Origin: a virus
IMG/VR virus record: IMGVR_UViG_3300008448_000172
Coordinates: 1-44,749 of that record
Length of the DNA: 44,749 bases
Reading direction: 5' to 3' (one strand)
Position 1 is the stretch's first letter. Each line of letters begins with the position of its first letter. The notes beneath the pieces were generated by a model that ran no database searches, was not told the origin of the DNA, and saw only the letters and a program-made list of their open reading frames with translations. Both the position numbers and the translations under genes were made by a program. Positions 7,604 through 17,400 of this stretch are shown one piece after another.

Positions 7604-10507
7604 ATGGCAGATCTAAAATTATCTGATTTACTTGCCGCGACCGCTATATCTGAAGATACCTTCATTTATGGTATTCAAAACGGCATAAGTAAAAAGATTG
7701 GTTCAAATGTTTTATTCCAAAATCTAACCGACCCTATTCTTAAAGGTAGGGTCGTTTTAGATGGTGTGCAATTAATTAAGGGAACCGATACTAATCAAAC
7801 TATTAGTGTAACTAAATCAAGAACTGAATTTAGTACAGGTTCTCTTGTGATGTACCCTAGTCTGCCAGAACCTTCTATTGATGGCGTTATTAAAATTCTA
7901 ACCTTGGCAAATACGCAAGGTGGCAGAGTTGAAATAACTACAGCAAATTCTAGAATATTTCCTAATGTCTCAATTACTATGGATAAGCGTGGCGAGAGCC
8001 TTATGCTTATCTATAGTAGTAATTCTTATTCTAATGGCTGGGTTATCTTAGGAACAACACCTGGTCTGAAAACAAGTTTAGAATTACCTGAAGCAAATAT
8101 TAGTGATCAAAGAATTCGTAGAGCTATTAGTGCGGGCAACGAAACTATAATTTATGATGAAGCTAACGGTAAAATTCGCATAGGCGATCTTTCTAATACT
8201 GTAGCGCAAATTAGTTTAGCCAATGTAACAACTGACGATTTACGTGAAGGTAACATCAACTTATACTTCACAAATAATAGAGCAGTAACTGCTCTAATTC
8301 CGGATTTAAATCAACTTAGAAAACCTAACGCAAATGTAATATACGTTTCAGTAAATGGTGATGACCGTTTAGACGGTTTAACAATGCCGAATGCTATTGC
8401 AAATATTCATGTTGCATTAAGTAGAGTTAACGCATATTGGACTGTTAAAGTTTTCCCAGGCGTTTATACGTTATATGGAAATCCTGTTACTATTCCAAGA
8501 AAAGTTTCTTTGATCGGTAATGATTTAAGAACTTGTGATATCTATCCTGAGAATCAAACCGAAGACATGTTCTATATGAACAACGGAGCATATGTCAATG
8601 GGTTTACATTCAGAGGGCATAGAGCAGCAAATCCGAATGATATTAAAAACGGATCTGCAGTATTCTCCTACAATCCCGATGGGTCTGCAGGAAATATTAC
8701 AACCAGTCCATATATTCAGAATTGTTCGTCTATTACCACTACCGGCACTGGCGTAAGAGTAAATGGTAATTACGTGGGCGGACTACGTTCAATGGTTCTT
8801 GATGCCTATACGCAGTTTAATCAGGGTGGCATAGGTGTACACCTGTTGAACAAGGGATATATGCAGTTAGTATCTCTATTCACAATTTGCTGCGAATATT
8901 CCGTTCTTGCAGAACATGGTGGTTTTGGTTCCATTACTAACTCTAATAGCTCATTTGGTAATTTTGGTTTAGTTGCAGATGGTGCAAGTGAAACTTTATA
9001 TTCTGCAAAAATAATTAGGCAAATTTCAAGTAGAGCAGTTGAAATAGAAACAACAGTTAAGCCAAATATTCAAGATAGATTATTAATGGCTAACTATAAT
9101 CAAGAAAAATGTTTTAGAGACACTGGTCTAATTGTAGATTCCTTAGCGTTAGATTTAGCATATCAATCAAATACTCAGTCAAGATTCGCAGGATTACAGT
9201 ACTGGGCACAGAGCGTATCTAAAGTATTAGATCAAAAAAATGAAGTTTCATCTACACTTAGATATCTAAAGACCTTAGCTACGAACGTAGTAATTAACAG
9301 TACTAACTGGGATAATGCTGCCAATGTACCTTTTCAGGGAACAAATACACAAGTTATTTTGGGCGCCGCTCCCGGCGATGGCAACACTTCTAATTTGGTT
9401 GCAGGTGCGTTTGATTTATTTTTAGATGTTTATGAAAATGGTTTATTTGGCGTTACTGACAGGATAATACCTAATTCATATCCCGCAAATTCAAATCCAG
9501 TCATTCAAAATACTGCAAATTTACTTATTGCAAATAAGAACTTCATGCAGTCTGAAGCGCAGGCATTTTTGACAACAAATTTTCCATACGCGACATATAT
9601 TCCCGGAACAAGTATGTTCCTAGATGCGGGTAAACTTATAGATGCTATAACTTTTGATGTTTTACATGGCGGTAATAGACAAACTATTACCAGGGCAATA
9701 TTATATTATGATTATATACAGGATTCAACCGCAGTTAGAAATCAAAGGGTTCAAACCAGCGGAGCTTTCTCCTTTATTAAAACCTTTATAGACGATATTC
9801 TAACTCTAACGCCTATTGCAAATACTTATCAAACTACTTATACTCAAAATACTACTATAGGTAATGCAGTAACCAGTAGCGAAGTTTTATATGTAAGAAA
9901 TAGGATTGATGACATAACAAATATTATTGATAACGGTCCTGATTATGAAAATGTTCAATATAATATTGAACCGATCTCGCTTACCGCAAATACTAACCCC
10001 AATGTAGTTCTCGCCACTCAGATTATTCTGGCAAACAGAGATTTTATTAGAGCAGAAGTACTTGAGTATGTAAATCAAAATTGGAAAGATTTAAGTAATG
10101 GTACAAGAAACTTCTATACAGTAAACGAATCAACTGACGTATCTTCTAACCTTTGCATTGTTACTTTTGATGAGAAAATTCTTGCCGTAGATAGACCTTT
10201 GGCAAATAATAGAATTAGTTTTTATCAGGGAAGTTACATATCAGGTTCTAGTCATACTTTTGAATATGTAGGTGCGGGAACTCAATTATTGCCTGCCTTA
10301 CCAATGAATGGCGGCATACCTGTACAAGACCATGAAGTTGTTGAAACTCGTGGAGGTTCAGTATACTATACAAGTACAGACCATAAGGGTGATTTTAGAA
10401 TTGGTAACGAACTACTAATTAATAGAGCAACTGGTACGATCAACGGTAGAACATTTAATAAGAGCTTGTTCGCGGTTATGACCCCGTACATTTTGGCATT
10501 ACAATAA
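7604..10507 (+). CDS. Large tail-fibre protein with pectin-lyase-like domain
   Basis: A protein of 967 residues. The N-terminus MADLKLSDLLAATAIS is related to that of the fibre at 27434 and may be the attachment segment. Residues 205-225 carry the fibre repeat TTDDLREGNINLYFTNNRAV. Residues 243-420 look like a right-handed beta-helix: VIYVSVNGDDRLDG, AIANIHVALSRVN, VFPGVYTLYGNPVTIP, SLIGNDLRTCDIYP. From about residue 490 comes a domain with QEKCFRDTGLIVDSLALDLA followed by a half-similar unit (DAGKLIDAITFDVLHGGNRQ). It ends STDHKGDFRIGNELL to MTPYILALQ, nearly the same as the end of the protein at 18096, of which it is a shorter paralogue. The role is host-surface recognition by inference from family and context. 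Confidence 0.8.
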   Translation: MADLKLSDLLAATAISEDTFIYGIQNGISKKIGSNVLFQNLTDPILKGRVVLDGVQLIKGTDTNQTISVTKSRTEFSTGSLVMYPSLPEPSIDGVIKILTLANTQGGRVEITTANSRIFPNVSITMDKRGESLMLIYSSNSYSNGWVILGTTPGLKTSLELPEANISDQRIRRAISAGNETIIYDEANGKIRIGDLSNTVAQISLANVTTDDLREGNINLYFTNNRAVTALIPDLNQLRKPNANVIYVSVNGDDRLDGLTMPNAIANIHVALSRVNAYWTVKVFPGVYTLYGNPVTIPRKVSLIGNDLRTCDIYPENQTEDMFYMNNGAYVNGFTFRGHRAANPNDIKNGSAVFSYNPDGSAGNITTSPYIQNCSSITTTGTGVRVNGNYVGGLRSMVLDAYTQFNQGGIGVHLLNKGYMQLVSLFTICCEYSVLAEHGGFGSITNSNSSFGNFGLVADGASETLYSAKIIRQISSRAVEIETTVKPNIQDRLLMANYNQEKCFRDTGLIVDSLALDLAYQSNTQSRFAGLQYWAQSVSKVLDQKNEVSSTLRYLKTLATNVVINSTNWDNAANVPFQGTNTQVILGAAPGDGNTSNLVAGAFDLFLDVYENGLFGVTDRIIPNSYPANSNPVIQNTANLLIANKNFMQSEAQAFLTTNFPYATYIPGTSMFLDAGKLIDAITFDVLHGGNRQTITRAILYYDYIQDSTAVRNQRVQTSGAFSFIKTFIDDILTLTPIANTYQTTYTQNTTIGNAVTSSEVLYVRNRIDDITNIIDNGPDYENVQYNIEPISLTANTNPNVVLATQIILANRDFIRAEVLEYVNQNWKDLSNGTRNFYTVNESTDVSSNLCIVTFDEKILAVDRPLANNRISFYQGSYISGSSHTFEYVGAGTQLLPALPMNGGIPVQDHEVVETRGGSVYYTSTDHKGDFRIGNELLINRATGTINGRTFNKSLFAVMTPYILALQ

Positions 10508-10517
10508 AGGATTAAAA

Positions 10518-10880
10518 ATGGCAACGTTAGTTCCCTTAAATACTTTTAAAACAATTGCGGCAAATATTACTACGAATCAAACATTACTCTATACTACTCC
10601 TGAAGAAGTCGCAACAATTATTCTTACAGCTCAGGTAAGTAATACGGGAAGCGCCGACGCTAATGTTACATTTATTCATAGATCCAATGTATTAGTAGGT
10701 GGCACTAGAGTAATTACTGATACAGAATTGGTTAAAGATTTTGACATCCCTACAAAAGATGCATCATCAGTTATTGTAGGTAAAATTGTTTTAGAAGAAA
10801 ATCAGGCAGTTCTGGTTAGAGGTAGCGCAAATGCTACTCTAAAAATTCTTTTAAGCTTGTTAGAAACTTCATTAGTATAA
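10518..10880 (+). CDS. Small fibre-associated structural protein
   Basis: A protein of 120 residues, all beta-strand-like, beginning [28 protein letters not shown]. It is a paralogue of the protein at 22248, which begins MATALNVFRTVTADLTTEDKLLYTAP; both end in a hydrophobic strand and a [LV]-L-E-[TS] tail. Each lies directly downstream of a pectin-lyase-like fibre and upstream of a fibre that starts with a GRxxxV/NRYW region, so the arrangement was duplicated as a unit. Small size and position suggest a connector, cap or adhesion subunit of the fibre. No catalytic motif or signal peptide is seen. Confidence 0.65.
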   Translation: MATLVPLNTFKTIAANITTNQTLLYTTPEEVATIILTAQVSNTGSADANVTFIHRSNVLVGGTRVITDTELVKDFDIPTKDASSVIVGKIVLEENQAVLVRGSANATLKILLSLLETSLV

Positions 10881-10884
10881 AAAA

Positions 10885-12654
10885 ATGTCCTTAAAAAGTC
10901 TAAGCGGAAGAGTAAGGGTAAAAAACCCGGCAAGTGCGGATCCGGCACGATATAGCTATTTAAACGTAGAAAATGCGGAACCTAATTTAGGGTTACCGGA
11001 TGCAGATGGCTACATTTTAAAGGGTGATGTAAACGGAAGACGATATTGGACTGCAGGTGCTGCCAACGTAAGACCTTCTCTTAGATATGACTACATTGCA
11101 AGCGAAGGGCAAAATGTTTTTAGTAATACTACCGTAAGTTTAACAGGTAGATCTTTATTCTTTGCAAATACAGATGTAGTTTTAGTTCATATCAACGGGG
11201 TATTACTTTCTCCAACTGGTAATGTTCTTTTAGGTGCAGAACAGATACCTGACTACACCTTGGGCGATAGTTCTATAACATTGTCCGAAGCTGCATCCGC
11301 AGGCGATATTGTTACAATTATGCCTGTTCTTGGTGGGTCTAGTGGAGATCGAGGACCAGCTGGACCAACAGGCCCGCAGGGTGCTACGGGTGCAACTCTT
11401 TTAGTTGGTGGACCTACAGGTGCAACCGGAGTTCGAGGAGCAACAGGTGCCACTGGTGCAACAGGACCTACGGGACCGCAAGGCTCTACAGGATTAGGTG
11501 CCACAGGCGCAACAGGGCCAACCGGTCCGACGGGACCTACGGGGCCTACAGGCCCCGCAGCAGCGACAGGTGCAGAAGGTTCGACCGGAGCCACAGGCCC
11601 AACCGGTGCTACGGGAATTGGTGCAACAGGTCCAACAGGTGCCACGGGTGCGACAGGTCCTAGCGGCCCATCGGGATTTATAGGACCATCTGGGCCTTCG
11701 GGTCCTACAGGATCTACAGGTTCGACCGGAGCCACCGGACCTACGGGACCAACAGGGCCTTCGGGACCAACAGGACCATCTGGACCCACTGGCCCATCGG
11801 GATTTATCGGACCTACCGGACCAAGCGGACCTACCGGACCTAGTGGGCCGACGGGACCAACAGGGCCTTCGGGACCAACCGGACCAAGCGGACCTACGGG
11901 AGTCTCGGGGCCTAGTGGCCCTTCAGGGCCTTCCGGACCTAGTGGAGCAAGAGGACTTCAAGGACTTCAAGGAATACAAGGAATACAAGGATTGCAAGGA
12001 AATCCTGGCTCCCAAGGTATTCAAGGGCCAACAGGACCTACTGGGCCCACTGGGCTTACTCCCGCAATAGGCGGATCGACTACGCATATACAGTACAATA
12101 ACAACGGATCCCTATCCGGAGATTCAAACTTAACATGGACGGCTAGCGGATCAGGTAGAAATTTAATAGTTGGTGGATCAGATGGCACAGCAAATCATGG
12201 AATAGTTTCTAGATTCTTTAATTTCAATTCTTCCGGCACGACGATATATTATAACGTCGCATCGACTTGGATTTCTTTTGATATTGCAAGTGGGCAAAAA
12301 TTCCGAATCGCAAACAACGGAGACGTAACTGCGGCGGGTGACGTTATTGCGTATGGTGTATCTGATATTAGACTAAAGAATAATATTAAGGTTATAGACA
12401 AGGCGTTAAATAAAGTATTACAGCTAGAAGGTATAACTTATAATTGGAACAATATTGCTGCTGAAAAAATAGAAAAATCTACAACAGAAAGAGAATCTGG
12501 TATTATTGCACAACAAGTTAAAGAAGTTTTGCCTGAGGCTGTTTCTGAAAGAGCAGATGGTTATTTAGGAGTACGTTACGAAAAACTAATACCTCTTTTA
12601 GTTCAAGCAATTAAGGAGTTGAAGGAAGAAGTAGAAGAACTTAAAAATCGTTAA
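10885..12654 (+). CDS. Collagen-like tail fibre with C-terminal S74 autocleaving chaperone
   Basis: A protein of 589 residues in three parts. Residues 1-150 are a head domain ([41 protein letters not shown]) related to the start of the protein at 22582. Residues 155-395 are collagen-like Gly-X-Y repeats, mostly GPT, GPS and GAT with a few GLQ/GIQ units, so Thr and Ser dominate the Y position. The C-terminus is a peptidase S74 chaperone: [10 protein letters not shown] starts at S493 with K498, then [31 protein letters not shown] and [18 protein letters not shown]. In this family the domain helps the trimer fold and cuts itself off just before the Ser, so cleavage is expected after residue 492. 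A glycosyltransferase-methyltransferase follows after 18 bases. Confidence 0.88.
   Translation: MSLKSLSGRVRVKNPASADPARYSYLNVENAEPNLGLPDADGYILKGDVNGRRYWTAGAANVRPSLRYDYIASEGQNVFSNTTVSLTGRSLFFANTDVVLVHINGVLLSPTGNVLLGAEQIPDYTLGDSSITLSEAASAGDIVTIMPVLGGSSGDRGPAGPTGPQGATGATLLVGGPTGATGVRGATGATGATGPTGPQGSTGLGATGATGPTGPTGPTGPTGPAAATGAEGSTGATGPTGATGIGATGPTGATGATGPSGPSGFIGPSGPSGPTGSTGSTGATGPTGPTGPSGPTGPSGPTGPSGFIGPTGPSGPTGPSGPTGPTGPSGPTGPSGPTGVSGPSGPSGPSGPSGARGLQGLQGIQGIQGLQGNPGSQGIQGPTGPTGPTGLTPAIGGSTTHIQYNNNGSLSGDSNLTWTASGSGRNLIVGGSDGTANHGIVSRFFNFNSSGTTIYYNVASTWISFDIASGQKFRIANNGDVTAAGDVIAYGVSDIRLKNNIKVIDKALNKVLQLEGITYNWNNIAAEKIEKSTTERESGIIAQQVKEVLPEAVSERADGYLGVRYEKLIPLLVQAIKELKEEVEELKNR
11350..12066 (+). 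repeat. Collagen-like Gly-X-Y repeat tract
   Basis: About 80 Gly-X-Y triplets in frame, made of degenerate 9-base units encoding GPT, GPS, GAT and GST. There are short interruptions such as LLVGG and FIGP. The tract is more GC-rich than its surroundings because of GGN and CCN codons. The long open frames seen on the opposite strand here are a by-product of this periodicity. Confidence 0.9.
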
Positions 12655-12672
12655 TTTTATTGAAAGTATATT

Positions 12673-14358
12673 ATGAGATTTCATATTTTGGGAATACCTC
12701 ATACGGTAACATCTAAAGAATATAATGCCTGCGCATATACGCAAAAGGTTGTTAAATTTGGTAAGATGATGACACAGAGAGGGCATACTGTTATTCATTA
12801 TGGGCATGAAGATTCTGATCTTATTTGTTCTGAACACGTTAGTGTAATTACAAACAAAGATTTAGAAATTGCATATGGTAATTATGATTGGAGAAAAAAC
12901 TTTTTTAAGTTTGACGTAAATGATCATGCTTATCAAACATTCTACAAAAATGCAATTGCTGAAGTAGGTAAAAGAAAGCAAAAGAATGATTTTATTTTAC
13001 CTTTTTGGGGGCATGGTGTAAGACCTATTTGCGACGCTCATCAGCATGATATGATTGTAGTTGAGCCAGGTATAGGATACGCCGGCGGACATTGGGCAAG
13101 ATGGAAAGTATTTGAATCCTATTCTATAATGCACGCATTTTATGGAATGCAGGGAGTCGGGCATTGTCAGTCTGATTGGTATGATGTAGTTATACCAAAT
13201 TACTTTGACGAAGAAGATTTTATTTATTCTGAGGAAAAAGAAGATTATATTTTGTTTTTGAGCAGGGTGTACGAAGGCAAGGGTATTCATATTGCAGTAC
13301 AAGCAGCACAAGCAGCGGGAGTTAAGTTAATTGTTGCAGGTCAAAATCCAGACAATCTTCAATTCCCTGATAATGTTACTTACGTTGGTTATGCAGATGT
13401 AGAAACAAGAAAAAGATTGATGGCAAAAGCCAAAGGATTAATTGTAGCATCGTTGTATATGGAACCATTTGGTGGTGTGCAAATAGAAAGTTTATTATCC
13501 GGAACACCGACTATTACTACAGATTGGGGCGCATTTACAGAAAATAATATACAAGGTGTTACTGGATATAGATGCAGAACATTTGCAGATTTTGTAAACG
13601 CAATGAAAAATGTGGACAAAATCAAATCATCGGATTGTAGAAAACAAGGGGAAAGATTTTTACTTCAGAATGTTGCCCCAATGTATGAGAAGTATTTTCA
13701 AGATGTGCTAAATGTATATACCGGAAAAGGCTGGTATGAAATTAAAAAGAAAAAGGAACCAAAAAAAATTTTTATAGACTGCGGAACACATATGTTCCAA
13801 GGATTTGAGAAACACAGATTAAATTTAAACATAGATAATAAATGGGTAATACATGGGTTTGAAGCTAATCCATATGTTTACGAAGCAGCAAAAGATTTAA
13901 GAAAAAATTACATATCTGAAGGTTTAAATTTTAATCATCATAATCTAGCGGTAGGAACTAAAACTAAATCATCCACAGTTAATTGTGCTTGGGCAGGATA
14001 TTTGGGAGGGTTTTTGCACGTTGGATCCAACACGTTAAAAAATCCTCCAGCAGTTGATACAGTTTTTGGTGAGAATTTTGATTATGTGGAAAAAAGAATA
14101 CATGAAATTAATTTTTCAGACTTTGTTAAAAACATATGTGATGACGAAGATTATTCAATTTTAAAAATGGATATTGAGGGTTCGGAATTTGAGGTTTTGG
14201 ATCATATGATATTAACGGGCGCTATTAAATTATTCAAAGAGGTTTATATAGAATTTCATCAAAGATTTTTTGATAATCCCTCTTTTTATGAACAAAAAAT
14301 TCTAAAGTATAAAGAATTTTTTAAAGAAAATAATATAATTCTAAGGGAAGATGGATAA
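12673..14358 (+). CDS. Fused glycosyltransferase (GT4-like) and FkbM-family methyltransferase
   Basis: A protein of 561 residues with two enzyme domains. Residues 1-355 resemble a GT-B retaining glycosyltransferase: ILFLSRVYEGKGIHIAVQAA and VKLIVAGQ are typical of the nucleotide-sugar half, and MEPFGGVQIESLLSGTPTITT carries the E-x7-E pair (E264, E272). Residues 365-561 match the FkbM O-methyltransferase family: IFIDCGTHMFQGFEKH near the SAM-binding start, HGFEANPYVYEAA, and ILKMDIEGSEFEVL with D500, E502 and G503. FkbM enzymes commonly O-methylate sugars. Placement 18 bases after a Thr/Ser-rich collagen-like fibre suggests it decorates that fibre, or alternatively host surface glycans. No membrane segment, so it should act in the cytoplasm. 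Donor and acceptor are unknown. Confidence 0.85.
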   Translation: MRFHILGIPHTVTSKEYNACAYTQKVVKFGKMMTQRGHTVIHYGHEDSDLICSEHVSVITNKDLEIAYGNYDWRKNFFKFDVNDHAYQTFYKNAIAEVGKRKQKNDFILPFWGHGVRPICDAHQHDMIVVEPGIGYAGGHWARWKVFESYSIMHAFYGMQGVGHCQSDWYDVVIPNYFDEEDFIYSEEKEDYILFLSRVYEGKGIHIAVQAAQAAGVKLIVAGQNPDNLQFPDNVTYVGYADVETRKRLMAKAKGLIVASLYMEPFGGVQIESLLSGTPTITTDWGAFTENNIQGVTGYRCRTFADFVNAMKNVDKIKSSDCRKQGERFLLQNVAPMYEKYFQDVLNVYTGKGWYEIKKKKEPKKIFIDCGTHMFQGFEKHRLNLNIDNKWVIHGFEANPYVYEAAKDLRKNYISEGLNFNHHNLAVGTKTKSSTVNCAWAGYLGGFLHVGSNTLKNPPAVDTVFGENFDYVEKRIHEINFSDFVKNICDDEDYSILKMDIEGSEFEVLDHMILTGAIKLFKEVYIEFHQRFFDNPSFYEQKILKYKEFFKENNIILREDG

Positions 14359-14428
14359 CAATTGAGATATAATTTTGGCGAGTAACCTATAGTAATTGAA
14401 TTCTTTTTTTCATGAAATGCTATCTACT

Positions 14429-14442
14429 ATCCAATTTTGGAT
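14429..14442 (+). other. Small inverted repeat upstream of late promoter
   Basis: The 119-base gap 14359-14477 contains ATCCAA-TT-TTGGAT, a perfect 6-base inverted repeat that ends 3 bases before the late octamer. A T-run (14404-14410) lies upstream and not directly after the stem, so I do not call a terminator. It may be a protein-binding palindrome or chance. Confidence 0.3.
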
Positions 14443-14445
14443 TAA

Positions 14446-14453
14446 TATAAATA
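14446..14453 (+). promoter_or_regulatory. T4-type late promoter (TATAAATA)
   Basis: An exact TATAAATA octamer, its last base 24 bases before the next gap end and ATG at 14478. It sits in the largest gap of the fibre region and would drive the second fibre block starting at 14478. It matches the site at 1737 in sequence and in distance to the start codon. Confidence 0.75.
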
Positions 14454-14477
14454 ATAGAGAAAAGTCTTGGAAAAAGA

Positions 14478-17400
14478 ATGACAAGAGCACGAGTATTTTC
14501 AAAAGGTTTGGGTGGCGGAGGCGGAGCAAATGCTAATATAAATTTAGCAGATGTCCTACCTCTTCTTACTACTGCTAATGTAATTGAGATTTTCCCAAAT
14601 GTTTACTACAGTAATGCTAGAGTATTTGCAAATATTAATCTTGCAAGTCTAGATGATCTGTTTGATGTAGGAAATACTACTGGTAAGGTCGCAGGACAAG
14701 GGCTAGTTTGGAATGGAAATGTTTGGACATTTGGTAACATTTCTGCAAATTTAAGTCTATTTACTACTGACGATTTACCTCAGGGCAATACCAATTTTTA
14801 CTTCTCTAATGCTCTGGCTAGACGAGCATTTACTGCAGGAACCCCTTCAATTGTAATCGACTGGAATCTAGGTACCATTTCGGCTAACCTAGAAGCAGTT
14901 GCTGCGTCTGCAAATACAACTGATACATTACCAGAAGGCGCTGTTAATCTTTACTATAGAGACTCGAGAGCGCACGCTAATTTAAAATTAGCTAGACTTT
15001 CTGATTTAAGTGATGTATATACAAAAGGTGATATCCTACCAACAGGTCATCCTGGGGCAGGAACTCCCTTAACTCAAGTAAATACCGGATATACTTTAGT
15101 TTGGCATGAAGAATCTAATTCATGGATTGCCGGCAGAGTAGTATCTGAAGAATCAAATGTTGCTAATTCTGCAATAGAAGCCAATACTGTATTAAGTCTT
15201 GGTAATCTTACAACAAATGATTTAGCTGAAGGCAATGTAAATTTCTATTTTACCAATGCTCGTGTTTTAGCCAATGTAGAAAGAATGAGTATCAACGTAT
15301 TGGCAGATGTCAATACTTCAGATAGTCAAGAAGGTTACATACTTACTTACATTGGATCTACTTGGGTTGCAAGATCTCTAGGTAATATCTCAAATATTGA
15401 TATTGTAGTATCCACAAACTTCGCAAACACCGCAGGGTTAGCTAATGTTGCTCTAATAGCCAATACTGCAAATTTAGCTTTAGTAGCTAGTGTTGCAAAC
15501 TTAGCCCTTAATACCCAATTAGCTAATTCTGCGACCTTCGCATTTACTGCAAACGTTGCGAACCTTGCGTTAGTAGCATTGACTGCTTTAACAACAAATG
15601 CGGCAACACAGGTTCAGAATTTAAATAATTTTACTACTGCTAATTTAGCAGAAGGTGTAAATCTTTACTATACAAATGCAAGAGTTCTATCTAATGTAGA
15701 ACAAATGAGTATTAATGTATTGGCAGATGTCAATACAACAAATGTTTCCGTTGGTACAGGCATTGGCTATGTTTTAACTTGGACAGGTTCAGAATGGGCG
15801 CCTAATGCCTTGCCCGGTGCAAGCGATACTTCAGGTTTTGCAGAAAGATCCAATGTAGCTAACGTAGCGTTGTCCGCAGTATCTACAGAAAGAGCTAATG
15901 TAGCAAATACTGTTTTAACGCTAAGTAATTTTACAACTGCGGATTTACGCGAATCTTTTAGCAATCTTTATTACACATCTCAAAGAGTACGAGATGATAT
16001 TCAAAATGCTATTCTCAATAAAGATATTGAGATAGGCGATGCAATTGTTAATGGTAATCTTAATGTTAGGGGAAATTTAACATTACTAAATAGCGATAAT
16101 GTTTTAGTTAAAGCCAGAAGAATAACTTTAGCTTCACAGGCATCTGGAGTATCCCAGGCAGAAGGCGCTGGCATCTATATTGAAGGTGCCAATGTAGCAT
16201 TCGCATATAGTCAGACAAATGATGGTTGGGGTTTAGATAAAAATCTAACCATCAATGGTAACCTATTACCTGCAGTAAATGGACAATATAACTTAGGTCA
16301 ACCCGGAAAGTTATGGAGAGGCGTTTATATTGGCGCCCAAACCATCTTCTTAGGCAATACCTCTATTGGTGAAAATCCAACGGGCGGATTAATCGTTCAA
16401 GATCAGTTTGGTAATCCTGCAGGAATTGATTTATCTAATATTGTTGGTACCGAATATGTTTCGATTAACAGATTAATAGGTAATACAAACCCCGAAATAG
16501 AAAATCAAGCCTATATCGGCGGTAATGTTAAGCAATTCACATCCGGCAAGACGGGTAATATTTACTTTGGTATTTTAAAGGATGGAACTGTTAACGAATT
16601 CGCAGGTATGCGAGTTATTGAAGCCAATATTGATGGTAATGTAAGAAGTGATGTTCTATTCTACAATGATTATGAAAATAGAAATAATTCTACAATTAGA
16701 TTGGGATTATATGGTGATGGTAATATTGGTTTAACAAGTAATCTTGTTATATTCAATAACATTAATTTAATTGATAGATTTGGTAATTTTGTAGGTAACG
16801 CATTCTTAGGTACTACAGACGTAGCAATAGAAAAAGGCGGCACCGGCGCTAACACCCGACCAAATGCAAGAAGAAATCTATTCTCAGATTTCTCGGGCGG
16901 CCTTGTAGCTAAGATTGGCGGAGCAACAAATACACTTGTAGCAACATCTATTGTTGCAGGTACAGGTGTTTATGTAACGGATGGTGATGCACAGAATGGT
17001 AGTCCAACTATTGCTATTGGTCAGAACGTACATCCTACTGCATCAGTTATATTTAGTAACGTTACTGTTAATGGACAATTAAACAGCGATGACATTACTG
17101 CGGCAGTTATTACCGCAAGAACAGATTTAATTGTTCAAGGTAATTTGACAATTCGTGGTAATATTACTACAATTAATTCTACCACAGTAGTAATTGATGA
17201 TAAGAATTTAGTACTTGCGAATAATGCGATCGATGCATCGCAAGCGGATGGTGCGGGCATTACAATTAATGGTGCCAATGCTACAATTAATTACGCAAGT
17301 GGCGGCGACAAGTTTGTAGTAAATAAAGCATTAGAAGTACAAGGCAATTTAACTTTAGGTTCGTATTCTGTTACCGCAGAACAAGTTAATGTTACTGGCG

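Noticed and set aside
11253-11789. Long minus-strand frame rich in Pro, Val, Ala and Gly
   Set aside because: It is the reverse reading of the collagen GGN/CCN repeats; the + strand frame has a recognised domain order.
14404-14410. T-run as an intrinsic terminator
   Set aside because: No stable stem directly precedes the run; the nearby inverted repeat lies after it.
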